Notes: a model not told the origin generated them from the sequence alone. A DNA stretch of 64,000 nucleotides from Cyrtodaria siliqua (GCA_037043455.1 JAWPHD010004458.1:62001-126000); one strand, 5' to 3'; counted from the first letter of the stretch, positions 11,928 to 23,495 are shown. Program-made: numbers and translations.

Positions 11928-12287
11928 TCAGTGGTTTTCTTTGGCTGTTTTTATAGATGTTTTTGGATTATATTCCCAGTGCCAAAACATATCTTTTTTT
12001 CTTAATTTTGAGACAAAAAATTCCTAATAAGAAGTGTTTGAGTGACAAGTACTGAGTGACAAGTACTGAGAACGAAATGCTTTTAAATGTCTCTGCTGAC
12101 CTTAGTGTACTGAAAACAGCATTAAAGATGTCTCTGCTGACCTTAGTGTACTGAAAACAGCATTAAAGATACAGTCATTAAACTAATGGTTTACTATATT
12201 TTTTCTTCAATTTTAAGAAAAAATCGTGCTAAAATTTGTAATTGTAATGGCATTGATTATGTTCCCAAAGTATAGAAAAAACACTGG
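11928..12287. mobile_element. MITE of CCAGTG family (copy M4), 3-bp target duplication
   Basis: Left end TCAGTGGTTTTCTTTGG, right end reverse complement of CCAGTGTTTTTTCTATAC. CCA is present on both flanks (11925-11927 and 12288-12290). Inside, a 41-base unit (ATGTCTCTGCTGACCTTAG...) is duplicated at 12089-12171. Confidence 0.6.
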
Positions 12288-12290
12288 CCA

Positions 12291-12935
12291 TCCTGTTCAC
12301 TGGCCATACTTATATTGATGGTCTCTCCGTTCACATTTCATTCATGATAGAACAAGAAGTATTAAATAAGCCACCAGTGTCTGTCTACCCATACTTTTAA
12401 TGGATGGACTCATTTATATCCATAATATTCCGATTTTTGCCTTAAGCTCTTTTGATAATATTTTTATGCAAGTTTGTGTGCCACCCACTATAAATAAGCA
12501 CATGGTTCAGATCACCTGTGTATAACTAATTTATCACCAAAACTTATCAGTGTGTAACGTAATTTTTTTCTAGTAAACATTGTATGAGGAGTTCCGATAC
12601 CGCATATTTGCTGTATTGAATCATAGCGTAAATTGTCATCGTTCAAAACGGGACATTTGTACGTATAAGGTGAAGTTTGTTACATTCAGTATTGGTTTAT
12701 GTGACATTTACAGTTCAGTTTAAAATTGTTTGGGTTATGAATATTTGATTTTGAGGTAATCTGTGTTTAGAATTGATAGCACAACCAACAGAACGTGGAT
12801 TATTGTAAACAAGTCGAGGTTAAACCCAGTTTAAAATGTGTTGAAATATATAAATAATAGTGCTAATTTTGTTATTGTGTAAAAATAGTGTTCAGAGGAA
12901 AATCCAAGGTTATAAGTTAAATTTTTCTCTTTCAG
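12291..12935. other. Upstream of first candidate exon; no clear promoter
   Basis: AT-rich. No TATA/initiator arrangement could be assigned with confidence. The transcription start of the Ig gene may lie here or further upstream. Confidence 0.3.
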
Positions 12936-12988
12936 GCTATAACGTTGGATTAAAACTGAATTGGAGATAAAATATTACCCATAATAAG
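12936..12988 (+). other. Probable non-coding 5' UTR exon of the Ig adhesion gene
   Basis: A 53-base segment is preceded by a pyrimidine-rich acceptor (TTTTTCTCTTTCAG) and followed by a consensus donor (AG|GTAAGT). It contains no ATG. It lies 6.7 kb upstream of the exon carrying the start codon, whose own acceptor shows that at least one upstream 5' exon must exist. Link to the gene is by position and strand only. Confidence 0.5.
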
Positions 12989-13066
12989 GTAAGTCAAACT
13001 TTATTTAATTCATTGTATTACTAAGTTATTCAACCAGCCAGATTTGTTTGATTTGTTTTATTTCAG

Positions 13067-13111
13067 CTGCAGCTGCATCTTCCACTGAGTGGTGCTATGC
13101 ATTCGTCAGTG
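13067..13111 (+). other. Alternative short exon candidate
   Basis: A good polypyrimidine acceptor (TTTGTTTTATTTCAG) and a donor (G|GTATGT) bracket 45 bases. It is only 78 bases after the preceding candidate exon, a very short intron for this locus. It contains an ATG (13098) that would run out of the exon. It could be an alternative UTR exon or chance splice-like sequence. Confidence 0.2.
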
Positions 13112-13577
13112 GTATGTGGGGACCTCCCGACAACAACAATTCAGATCACAAGTCCATGTTTAAATGTGAGATAAATCAATAATGCCTAATTTTTCAAGAA
13201 AGCCTCTCTGTGGGAGATCCCTTTTTCTGAATAAATTCTAAATTAAGCTGTAAAAATTCACTACTTAATGATGTGAAAATCAATAAGGGGGGTTTCGTCA
13301 CATCTGGAGGGGCTGGTTTCCTATAACTATATGTTCAAGAAATCATGTTGTAAAATTCTTAAAAATACTTAATTTTCTTGCTAGATTACATTATTTTTAT
13401 ACCATATTTATTCTAAAAAGCCACCCAATCTATCATTTATTGGTGACATGATGGCAGTTATAAGGTGTGAGTTGATATTATGATAGTCATGCAAGAATAG
13501 CACTCTGTACTCTGTGAACTAGTTTGGCAGGTGCCATGATTATACTGTAAAGTATATTTAAAGTCCCCATCCTTTGG

Positions 13578-13665
13578 TAATGTGGTGGGAGAAGTGAGAT
13601 GGGGTGGGAGAAGTGGGATGGGGTGTGGTGGGGTTGGGGGTGGTGGGAGTGCTTTGAGGGTAGTG
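13578..13665 (+). repeat. G-rich imperfect tandem repeat, quadruplex-prone
   Basis: GTGGGAGAAGTGRGATGGGG is repeated, followed by GGTGGGGTTGGGGGTGGTGGG. Four or more G-runs of three to five lie within short loops on the sense strand of the presumed first intron. Confidence 0.6.
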
Positions 13666-13714
13666 AATACTTGAATACTTGCATGCTCTCAGCTGGAAAG
13701 ATGCCTTTTTAACA

Positions 13715-13982
13715 ACATGGCTTTTTTTCGAAAAATTAGGCCGGTGGAAAAAGAAGCGTGAGATTGTCAAAATTGGGGAAAAAAGAGCATGACTTCTGCT
13801 AATATAAAGGGAATGTTTTTTAAGCGAAAACTGTCATTAAAATGTATGCTGTAGTTGTAATATCAATGATGTCTTTTTTTAATTAAGAGTTTTTTTACCC
13901 AAAATTTGGAAAATATAGAGGTTTTTGCAAATGGGAAGAGGCCGAATTTCGGCCCCAGTTAAATAAGTTAAAAAAGCCCTGG
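13715..13982. mobile_element. MITE of CCAGTG family (copy M2), 3-bp target duplication
   Basis: Left end ACATGGCTTTTTTTCG, right end reverse complement of CCAGGGCTTTTTTAAC. ACA flanks both sides (13712-13714, 13983-13985). The internal hairpin GGCCGAATTTCGGCC lies near the right end. Confidence 0.6.
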
Positions 13983-14215
13983 ACAACCTCATCTGGTTGC
14001 AAACAGGAATCCCACAACCAGTATTATGTGTCCTGGTGCATCACTGTATGACATACATACATGACTGACTAGATATAGTCACTACAGAATAATGGGAAAT
14101 TATGGTGTACTGATTGTATCTTGAAATGGTAGTATTTACATTCCACATTGTTCACTCTGAATTAAATATGTCTGGATAAACAGTTGTACTTTCACTTTTG
14201 ACTGTGTATAGGAAA

Positions 14216-14540
14216 CCAGTGGGATTTTTTACTTTTGGGCGAATTGGAAAAAGGGGGAATTTTGACAGTGTTAAAATAAAGAAGAAAAATAGCATTTTTT
14301 ATATGTTTTAAGTCTCAGTCTTTCATTTAATATTAAATTCACATCAAGAACATGTTTGATGGTAAACTAAGAAACAACATTTACAATGATTTAAAAAGTA
14401 AAAAAACAACAGCAAAATACATCTTTTTCTCTTTTTTTTGAGGGAATTTTTTTCTCAAAAAAGGGGGAAAAAACAATACTTTTTGAGGAGGGGAATGGGG
14501 ACGAACTTCGACCCCAAATTACTCTTAAAAAACCCACTGG
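14216..14540. mobile_element. MITE of CCAGTG family (copy M3), 3-bp target duplication
   Basis: Left end CCAGTGGGATTTTTTAC, right end TTAAAAAACCCACTGG. AAA flanks both sides (14213-14215, 14541-14543). A GGGGACGAACTTCGACCCC hairpin is near the right end. Confidence 0.7.
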
Positions 14541-14543
14541 AAA

Positions 14544-15841
14544 CCCAGAACTGACCTCATTTGAAATATATGACACGAGTTGACATGGTGATAGAATCTG
14601 CTTCAGTCATATTGTTTAGTGTTGGATTTTAACTTTTAACGGATATAATTCTGAAAAACAAACAAAAAAACAACAAAAAAAATCAGAAAATTCTAACTAT
14701 AATCTTAAATATTCCATGATTCCTTGGCTTTGAATGATAGGTAAGACCCCGTAACAACACCTATACACACTTTCCCAGAAAAAATTCTTTAGACATCAGG
14801 CAATGCATATGGCAAGAGTATAACCCTTATAAAAACAACAACAACTAAGAGCGTCCCCTTTGCATAGCGCCCGGGCGCTGTTATGAAAGGAAATACGGTA
14901 TTTCTACAAAGCATGTTTAAATCTTCACTGATGGTAGTTGTAATTCAATGTGGAAGATTACTGAGGACATAAAATATTTTTAAAGTTCTCTGTATTTTAC
15001 TTTGAAGTTATTTCTAAATCATGTTTCTGTGACATGACTGATTGAAAGGGATTTCTTTTGTTTTATAGTTGAAGATTTACCAGTTGATGTGTTTCGCACT
15101 AAGGTTTATCATCCTGGCCTATGCCATTTGTGACTTTAAACTGAGTGTCCTGTCTTCTGATCTGTCTTTGGGGCCAGGACCTTTTTTAGTTTAGCTTTCT
15201 TTACGTGATCTTTAGGACTATTCGTTAAAATTCTCTATTTAAAAATTTGTAACAAAATTCCTCATGGTAGTAAACATTCAGAATTCAAACCAATTTCTAC
15301 GGTATTTTATGTAAAAACAAAATGAACTTCACATTAATATCAACTACATATTATTTTATAGTCCCTTTATCAAATAGCAGTGTATTCAATGTACAATAAT
15401 GTACATTTGAATGTTAAACAATCATTTGAAGTGTCCCTTTAAAAAAATACTCAAAACATTTTTGCTTATCTCCACAATTTCAATGAAAATTGTTCTTAAA
15501 AGTCACACTGAAAGCTGAAAGGCATTCCCCTTGTGAAGATGACACTAAGTTTTCCCACTGAATCTAAAACTGTTTTTGCGTTTTTTGAATAAAAAGCATT
15601 TTACTTCTCAAACAAGACTGTTATTTATAATATTAAAGCAGAAAATCTCTTAACAAAAATATGAATTAGAAATAAAACCATATTTCCCCTTTCTCCCTAC
15701 CCTTAATGCTTGATAACCTGAACCACACATTCTTTTTGTTCTGGCTTTAGAAAAACAATCTTCAAAAAAAGATCAAAAATGATTGGATTGTAGGAGGCTC
15801 AGTGGATCATTTCAGATTTCACAGCTGCTGTCTATTTGTAG
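14544..15841. other. Intron sequence, no gene
   Basis: AT-rich, no clear repeat borders. Leads into the 38-bp minisatellite. Confidence 0.4.
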
Positions 15842-17548
15842 AACTAGTCTCCTCCTCTAGCTGTGTGGAACTATTCAGTGACAAACTAGTCTCCTCCCCC
15901 ATGTGGAACTATTCAGTGACAAACTAGTCTCCTCCCCCATGTGGAACTATTCAGTGACAAACTAGTCTCCTCCCCCATGTGGATCTATTCAGTGAAAACT
16001 AGTCTCCTCCCCCATGTGGATCTATTCAGTGAAAACTAGTCTCCTCCCCCATGTGGAACTATTCAGTGAAAACTAGTCTCCTCCCCCATGTGGAACTATT
16101 CATTGACAAACTAGTCTCCTCCCCCATGTGGATCTATTCAGTGAAAACTAGTCTCCTCCCCCATGTGGAACTATTCAGTGACAAACTAGTCTCCTCCCCC
16201 ATGTGGATCTATTCAGTGATAAACTAGTCTCCTCCCCCGTGTGGAACTATTCAGTGACAAACTAGTCTCCTCCCCCATGTGGATCTATTCAGTGAAAACT
16301 AGTCTCCTCCCCCATGTGGAACTATTCAGTGACAAACTAGTCTCCTCCCCCATGTGGATCTATTCAGTGACAAACTAGTCTCCTCCCCCGTGTGGAACTA
16401 TTCAGTGACAAACTAGTCTCCTCCCCCATGTGGATCTATTCAGTGAAAACTAGTCTCCTCCCCCATGTGGAACTATTCAGTGACAAACTAGTCTCCTCCC
16501 CCATGTGGATCTATTCAGTGACAAACTAGTCTCCTCCCCCACGTGGAACTATTCAGTGAAAACTAGTCTCCTCCCCCATGTGGAACTATTCAGTGACAAA
16601 CTAGTCTCCTCCCCCATGTGGATCTATTCAGTGACAAACTAGTCTCCTCCCCCGTGTGGAACTATTCAGTGACAAACTAGTCTCCTCCCCCATGTGGATC
16701 TATTCAGTGAAAACATGTCTCCTCCCCCATGTGGAACTATTCAGTGACAAACTAGTCTCCTCCCCCATGTGGATCTATTCAGTGACAAACTAGTCTCCTC
16801 CCCCGTGTGGAACTATTCAGTGACAAACTAGTCTCCTCCCCTGCGTGGAACTATTCATTGACAAACTAGTCTCCTCCCCCATGTGGAACTATTCAGTGAC
16901 AATCTAGTCTCCTCCCCCATGTGGAACTATTCAGTGACAAACTAGTCTCCTCCCCTGCGTGGAACTATTCATTGACAAACTAGTCTCCTCCCCCATGTGG
17001 AACTATTCAGTGACAATCTAGTCTCCTCCCCCATGTGGAACTATTCAGTGACAAACTAGTCTCCTCCCCTGCGTGGAACTATTCATTGACAAACTAGTCT
17101 CCTCCCCCATGTGGAACTATTCAGTGACAATCTAGTCTCCTCCCCCATGTGGAACTATTCAGTGACAAACTAGTCTCCTCCCCTGCGTGGAACTATTCAG
17201 TGACAAACTAGTCTCCTCCCCTGCATGGAACTATTCATTGACAAACTAGTCTCCTCCCCCATGTGGAACTATTCAGTGACAATCTAGTCTCCTCCCCCAT
17301 GTGGAACTATTCAGTGACAAACTAGTCTCCTCCCCTGCATGGAACTATTCATTGACAAACTAGTCTCCTCCCCCATGTGGAACTATTCAGTGACAATCTA
17401 GTCTCCTCCCCCATGTGGAACTATTCAGTGACAAACTAGACTCCTCCCCTGCGTGGAACTATTCAGTGACAAACTAGTCTCCTCCCCTGCGTGGAACTAT
17501 TCAGTGACAAACTAGTCTCCTCCCCTGCATGGAACTATTCATTGACAC
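15842..17548. repeat. 38-bp minisatellite, about 45 copies, with higher-order structure
   Basis: The unit is CTAGTCTCCTCCCCCATG plus TGGAACTATTCAGTGACAAA (38 bp); a 37-bp variant has GTGAAAACTAG. Almost every unit carries an ACTAGT hexamer. Variants (GGATCT/GGAACT, CCATG/CCGTG/CTGCG, CAGTG/CATTG) are arranged in order: a four-unit pattern of about 151 bp in the middle part, and a three-unit 114-bp pattern on the right (CTGCGTGG at 16841, 16955, 17069). It lies in the intron upstream of the start codon. Confidence 0.95.
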
Positions 17549-17605
17549 AATTCATTAGTGATGGGGAATAGGAAGATTGTGTTTCTCATTGTCATTTATG
17601 TTGGT

Positions 17606-17735
17606 TGAATTGTGGCGACTTTCCAGCTTACATTGGTGGAGGAAGACCCCAGGTGCCCCTCCGGTCAATTTTCGTGCACGGGCGGGCACCTGGGTAGAAC
17701 CACCAGCGTTCTGCAAGCCAGCTGGATAGTGTCAT
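17606..17735 (-). repeat. SINE family S3 fragment
   Basis: Matches the body of the SINE at 51925-52168 (shared GGAGGAAGACCCCAGGTGCC and CACGGGCGGGCACCTGGG). The tRNA-like head is missing. Confidence 0.6.
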
Positions 17736-18236
17736 TTATGTAAGGGAGTCGCAGAATGTTCAGGCATGTTTCCATGTAACAAGGGGAACTCATTCTTCTT
17801 GGAAGTTTGAGGCTGTGTGTGTGTTATTTAAAGAGTAAAATTAGGTATTGGAGAGCTTTTAAAAGCATTTCTGAAGGTAGTATTATTTTATTTGTTGGTG
17901 ATTGTCAGTTAGAAGAGGTTGATACTTGGTCTGATTCAAACCCATTAAAACTGCCTCCCTGGCCGAAATGGTCAAGACACGGGGCTTGAAACCTTTGAAG
18001 TAATTATTTGTGCGTAAGTTGAATAACGAAGCAGATATTTTATTATTTCGCAATGTTCAGTGTACTTCGTTAAGATCTTTAATGCATTGTTGTATGAAAA
18101 AAATACTCAATTTACTGTAAGCACTTGCTTACCATAGTGTCAGTAATAAAACTTGGGTCATTAAATGACATCCAAAACGCCATTATCCCCATTACAATGA
18201 CCAGTTAATTATAATACAACCTGAAACAGCTTTAGA
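17736..18236. other. Intron sequence, no gene
   Basis: Nothing recognised between two SINEs. Confidence 0.35.
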
Positions 18237-18556
18237 GGGCTGGTGTGGCACAGTTGGTAGCGCGGCAGATTTGTAACCATAGGCCCCGGGTTCAATCCTC
18301 CGTGGTGCCACTGAGTTTCGTCGGTGTGATCTTGGGCAAAACACTTTCTCTAAGCCTCGTCCGTCGGATGGGGACATAAACCTGGCCGTCCCGTGTATCG
18401 GTCTATCCTCCGAGCACGTTAAAGAACCATAGGAATCTATTTGATAATAAGAGTAGGGTACGGTCCCCGGATTCCTATGTATCCTTCCCCTCTCTCTGGG
18501 GCGGCTCTAAATAACCTAAACTGTGTTGATGAGCCGTTAAACATCATTCAATTCAA
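18237..18556 (+). repeat. tRNA-derived SINE, family S1, full-length-like
   Basis: The head GGTGTGGCACAGTTGGTAGC contains an A-box and CGGGTTCAATCCTC a B-box, as in Pol III type 2 promoters. The body includes CATAGGAATC and a GGGGCGGCTC block. The tail is GAGCCGTTAAACATC followed by ATTCA repeats. Other copies are at 56759 and 61796 on the minus strand. Confidence 0.8.
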
Positions 18557-18604
18557 TATAAATAAAATATACATACTACTCATCTACATGTATTTCAGTA
18601 ATTT

Positions 18605-18855
18605 AAGCATCCGTGGTCGAGGGGAACGACGTTGCGTTGTAAAACTTCTCACCTCTCACCGCTGCCGGTTCAAATCCCACTGGGAGCTCAACTTGTAAGT
18701 GAGGAAGTGTCGATTCTCAGGACGGCAGGAGGTGTACAGTACTGGTTCTACCCAGGAAACATGGGTGGTCTGCCTCCACCACAAAAACATTGACCATCAT
18801 ATATAACCTTACATGTGTTGAAAATGACGTAAAACACCATACAACAACAACTTCA
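18605..18855 (+). repeat. tRNA-derived SINE, family S2
   Basis: A-box-like TCCGTGGTCGAGGGGAACGA, B-box-like CCGGTTCAAATCCC, body with ACTGGTTCTACCCAGG and GGTGGTCTGCCTCC, tail GACGTAAAACACCATACAAC with CAA repeats. Confidence 0.75.
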
Positions 18856-18884
18856 GTGATTTAAGGACAACTAATGCAGACCTC

Positions 18885-19130
18885 TTACACTCTGGGATGG
18901 TTAAGAAATGATTACTTCATGGGGGCTCTTGGGTAACGTGGTAAGCTTACACTCTGGGATGGTTAAGAAATGATTACTTCATGGGGGCTCTTGGGTAGCG
19001 TGGTAAGCTTACACTCTGGGATGGTTAAGAAATGATTACTTCATGGGGGCTCTTGGGTAGCGTGGTAAGCTTACACTCTGGGATGGTTACGAAATAATTA
19101 CTTCATGGGGGATGGTAGATAGCATGGTGA
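18885..19130. repeat. 62-bp tandem repeat, four copies
   Basis: The word GGGGG before CTCTTGG recurs at 18921, 18983 and 19045, and a degenerate copy at 19107: exact 62-base period. The unit contains TTACACTCTGGGATGG. Confidence 0.9.
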
Positions 19131-19149
19131 GCTGAAATATAATGTTGTT

Positions 19150-19275
19150 CAATGCTAGAGCTGCCCTCAGAGAAAGGGGAAGAATACATAGGAATCCAGG
19201 AACCTGCCATAATTTCACTAACAAATTGATTCCTATCATTCTTTAAATAAATGTGCTCAGAGGATAGACTCCAAT
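19150..19275 (-). repeat. SINE family S1 fragment
   Basis: Shares AGAGAAAGGGGAAGAATACA and ATAGGAATCC with the S1 body, reverse orientation, without a tRNA head. Confidence 0.5.
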
Positions 19276-19282
19276 ACAGGTG

Positions 19283-19442
19283 AGGCCAAATAAAATTAAC
19301 GGTTTTACCCCTTTGCAATAAGCTCATCGCCACCTTAAATTAACTTCGCCAAAAAATAAAATAAAAAAATAAAATGCCTACCTACCTACCCGATTTTTTT
19401 CGGCAATGTTACAGTAAACACAGGTATAATTTTATTTGGCCT
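19283..19442. mobile_element. 160-bp MITE with 16-bp perfect TIRs
   Basis: AGGCCAAATAAAATTA (19283-19298) and its exact reverse complement (19427-19442). The middle has CCTACCTACC. Related sequence occurs at about 43918 and 51270-51345 (shared ATGTGTGGTT and CTACCTACCTA). No clear target duplication. Confidence 0.6.
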
Positions 19443-19651
19443 GATTGCCCAGTTTACCACCCCATTTGATGGACAAGGCTTAGGAAAAGGAACAAACTGA
19501 CAAAGCTCATGCAATGAAGCCAGCAAGGCTTGAACAATTTCCTCTGGTTGATAGTGCATATATATCTGGTTAAACGTATATATTAGTATATTTTATCTGC
19601 ATATGACATGACAGATATAAAATGATGAATTATATTTTTGTGTTTTCACAG

Positions 19652-19733
19652 ATATTTGGGGACAACATGGATTTGAAGGCGGCGACACTATGTGTAATAG
19701 CTGTGGTAATGGTATCGGGAGTTTTCTCCCAAA
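19652..19733 (+). CDS. Ig adhesion gene, coding exon 1: 5' UTR end, start codon and signal peptide
   Basis: The acceptor is TTTTTGTGTTTTCACAG and the donor is AAA|GTAAGT. The ATG at 19667 sits in a favourable context (GACAACATGG). It encodes MDLKAATLCVIAVVMVSG and ends VFSQ: a short basic start, a hydrophobic core and a small-residue cleavage region, which is a secretory signal peptide of about 21 residues. The exon leaves in phase 1, and the residual A joins AA of exon 2 to make Lys23. Fifteen bases upstream of the ATG in the exon are 5' UTR, so an upstream exon must be spliced on. The next exon lies 7.2 kb away. Confidence 0.8.
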
Positions 19734-20559
19734 GTAAGTCATTGATGTTTATGTCTAGAGTTAAAATAAATGTATAAACATCAGATCAGATCAAAAAATC
19801 CACTGAAAGAAACCTGTACCATCTGTAACACAATGTAAATATCAGACTAGCATTAGTTAAAGTGACTGGAGGTTGTCTAGAATTGTAAATGGCTACCCAA
19901 ATCATATAAGTGTCAGACCAGTCAGGAAGTACTTCCGGGTCGTAGGGTGCTGTAATAGTTCCTTGAAAGAATCCAAAGTTTCTAGTTTGCATGTGTTTTT
20001 CCCAAGATTAGTTTCTATTTCATTGTTAAATCTAATCTGAGGTTAAAGTAATATGTCTGTTGTCATGAATAGTAAGTATTTTACTGTGTTTGTAAGGATT
20101 ATTTCTTTGGAGAGTATGAGCACAGAGGTAAGGTAGAGATGTGGTTTTGACAGATGTTTATTTCAAAATACGCATGGTGTGAATGAATGACGCGAAATGT
20201 TGAAAAACTGAATCGGTGTTTTATTCCAGATATGAGACCGTTTGCTAGCCAAATGTGTTTAATGCACAGAATAAAAGTGTATTTAAGCGAACAAATGTTG
20301 TGGAACTTTTGACTGATCTCCAAATAGAGCCTATATTGCATTGTGTTCAATGGGCTGATTTTCACCGGTCTGACACCATAAAAGGTACATGTGCTCCAAC
20401 AGTAGCAAAAACATGGCAGCAATCAGGTGTCACAATAAAACAGTGAATGAGTGTAAAAGGGGAAAAATATCACAAAGAATAATAAATGTATTGGGTAAAA
20501 AAAGAGAAAATACAGGAGTGGGAGGGGGGTAAATTATTATGCCAGCTTTCACGAAGCTG
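19734..20559. other. Start of intron 1 of the Ig gene; no feature recognised
   Basis: Begins with the donor of coding exon 1. No repeat borders seen. Confidence 0.4.
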
Positions 20560-21960
20560 TATAGGATTCACGTTGTCCGTAACATCCCGTCACGTAACAC
20601 ATTTTTGTCCCATCGTGTAACACATATCTTTTGTCGCGTCCCGTCGCGTAACACATTTTTGAATACTTGCATAAAATTATCTCAAACATTTTTGCACATT
20701 CAGTGCTCACAGAAATTATTTTAAGAGACAGACCCAGGGCTTGTTGCTTCTGAAAATGGACAGGCCCTGATTTAAAATGGAGAAGTCCAATATTTTTTTC
20801 TTAGTGGAAATGTGTCTTTATTCACTTTTATAGCACACATTTGTTAGGTATGTATTAATCAAACTCAGAACCTCCTCTGACTATATTTTTCTTTTTGCTA
20901 CCACTTTATGCTCCCTAGTCAGTGGACTTATTTACCTCTTCGTTTCAAATATTTAGAATAGAGTATTACATAGTAATTTATAACCGATGCAAAGGAGAGT
21001 ACTAGCACTTTTGCCAAACGATAATAATCAGAGCCGACTTGGTAAAACTAGAGCCGAACTTGGAGCCAAATTTTTAATCAGGTTTTATTAGACTATCAGG
21101 GCCTCCTCTAGCTATATTTTTCATTTTGTCAAAGTTAAAGAATTAGGAGCCTAGACTAGAATTCATTTAAAAGTAGGATTCCAGGAACTCCTTACATCTT
21201 ACACATTGATAAAAGAAAGAATGATGGATTAAATAATGAATAGAAATGTTTTTCTTATTCGATTATGTAAAAAAAAAATAAAAAATCCGAAATTATGTAC
21301 CATCCGAACTACTGTGATACCGCACTTTTACGGCCCGAAATTTTCACAAACATTAAATCGAAATACCATCAATTACAAACTTTTTTCATGCATTAATGTG
21401 TTTTGAATGCCAAAAAAATTGTATTTCTTATCAAAGAGGAAAGAAAACAACCCTAATAGCAGGATAAGGTAGTTTTATGTCAATAATTGTCGATCTCTGT
21501 TGTGACAAACTGCCGACACGAAGCCAGGCACAATATTCATACTTCACACACATTTTAATTACTTTATTGCAAGTGTTTTCACAGTTCACAATACACATGG
21601 GAGTATTGAGGATCTTGAGATCAAGTAAAATAGGGATTTTTTTTTTTAGACAGGCCCGACGGGCTCCTTGTCTGCAAAATGAGACAGGCCCGGAATGGAT
21701 TTCGAGGAGCCCCGGGCATCGGGCTATCCTACTTTTCGAGCACTGACATTTTTGGATACTTGCACATCTCAAACACTGTCCCATTGCATCCCGTCGCGTA
21801 ACACATATCTTAATGCAACACATTTTTGAGTACTTGCATATCTCAAACACTATTGTACATTTTTGAATACTTGCATAATATAGCTCAAACACTTTCCATC
21901 ACATCCCGTCGCGTAACACATATCTTGTGTCGCGTCACTTCGCATCGTGTCCCGTTTTGC
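20560..21960. repeat. CCCGTCGCGTAACACAT satellite-like repeat interrupted by a transposon
   Basis: 20560-20700 and 21746-21960 are made of diverged short units (CCCGTCGCGTAACACAT, TTTTGAATACTTGCAT, CTCAAACA). The 1 kb between them is a separate inserted element. Confidence 0.6.
20701..21745. mobile_element. 1.05 kb DNA element, short TIRs, 5-bp target duplication
   Basis: Left end CAGTGCTC, right end GAGCACTG. ACATT flanks both sides (20696-20700, 21746-21750). It sits inside the CGTAACACAT repeat. No transposase frame recognised. A 5-bp duplication with CAG ends suggests a hAT5-like non-autonomous element. Confidence 0.6.
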
Positions 21961-22126
21961 ATGGGTTGTTCCCAAACTTCTTATACTCATAACAACTGAT
22001 GACCTTATGTCCCTGTACATGACACATCATTGATTGCTTAATTTATTACAGAGTTATGGCCCTTTGTTTGTTTCACTTAGAATTTTCCACTCTAATAATG
22101 TATAATAATGACTTGTTAACTCATTT

Positions 22127-22747
22127 TTAGCTCGACTGATCAGAGATCAGCAGAGCTTATGCCGTGGTGCGTCGTCCGTCTGTCTGTCCGTCTGTCAGTA
22201 AACCTTTTTTTTTAGCAACTACTCCTCTGAAACTACTGAATGGATTTTCATGAAACTTTACAGAAATATTGCTCATGAAGTCTAGTTGATCCTAGCAAAA
22301 ATTCATGTTGATGTGAAATCCAAGTTGGCCGCCAAATCTAAAAATAGGTTTTTAAAAAACAAGTTTGTAGCGACTACTTCTTGAAAACTATAAGTGATAT
22401 TGATATGGGACTTTTTCTAAAATGATCAGCATGACATGATGTTGGTCCTTGTCGAAAATCGTTTTGATTTGACGTTAAACATGGTTGCCAGCGGCCATCT
22501 TTGTTTACATAGAGTTATATAATGAAAACTTGTAGCGACTACTCCTCTGAAACTACTTGACGGATTTTCATGAAACTTCACAGGAATGTTGCTCTTGATG
22601 TCTAATTGATCCTAGCAAAATTTCAGGTCGGCCGGAAATTCAAGATGGCCGCCACGGCTAAAAATAATTTTTCAAAAAACAAGTCTGTAGCGACTACTTC
22701 CTGAAATCAAAATCAATCAGTAGAGCTTCAAGGTCATTGACCTCTTG
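22127..22747 (+). mobile_element. Rolling-circle-like modular repeat, family A (copy 1)
   Basis: The 5' end TTAGCTCGACTGATCAGAG forms an imperfect hairpin and is followed by GTCCGTCTGTC. Core units contain TTTTCATGAAACTT, CAAGATGGCCGCC and ATGATCAGCATGACATGATG. The 3' end has ATCAGTAGAGCT (inverse of the 5' end), hairpin AGGTCATTGACCT and CTCTTG|T. No coding capacity. Confidence 0.7.
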
Positions 22748-22945
22748 TTTATTTTTGTTTTTTGAAAATTCGAATGCCCGGATAAGTCACGATAATTATA
22801 TGGCGGTTCCTATTACCGGCTTCGCGGCGACTGAACATAAAATACAATTAGTAATTACTATACTGGAAATTACAATTTTTATTTAATCGGTGTTTGTAAA
22901 ATGGTTTACGATTCTGCTGTTGATTATTATTATATCGATGAGTTT

Positions 22946-23495
22946 TTAGCTCTACTGGCCAAGGGCCAGCAGAGCTTATGGGATGGTGTGTTGTCCGTCG
23001 TCCGTCTGTCCGTCCGTCGTCCGTTAACTTTTGCAAGTTTGTAGCGACTTCTTCATGAAAACTATAAGTGATATTGATATGGGACTTTTTCTAAAATGAT
23101 CAGCATGACATGATGTTGGTCCTTGTCAAAAATCGTTTTGATTTGACGTTAAACATGGCCGCCACCGCTAAAAATAAATTTTCAACAATACAAGTTTGTA
23201 GCGACTACGTCTTGAAAACTATAAGTGATAGTGATATGGGACTTTTTGTAAAATGATCAGCATGACATGATGGTTATTAGAGTCAAACATTATTTTGATT
23301 CGACGTTAAACATGGCTGCCAGTGTCCATCTTTGTTTACATAGAGTTATATAATGAAAACTTGTAGCAACTATTCCTCTGAAACTACTTGACGGATTTTC
23401 ATGAAACTTCACAGGAATGTTGCTCTTGATGTCTAATTGATCCTAGCAAAATTTCAGGTTGGCCGGAAATTCAAGATGGCCACCATGGCCGTTTC
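22946..23495 (+). mobile_element. Modular repeat, family A/B hybrid, 3' end missing
   Basis: The 5' hairpin is of family B type (CTACTGGCC...GGCCAGCAG), but the core units are family A. Truncated at about 23495, then flanked by a 130-base segment (GATGACCTTAT...) that also lies upstream of copy 1 at about 21995-22110. Confidence 0.55.

Noticed and set aside
15842..17548. CRISPR-like array
   Set aside because: Units are directly contiguous with no unique spacers, and the locus is an intron of an animal gene.
22848..23036. Arg/Thr-rich frame (TDGRTDGRRTT) as a protein
   Set aside because: It is the reverse translation of the GTCCGTCC tract of the modular repeats.
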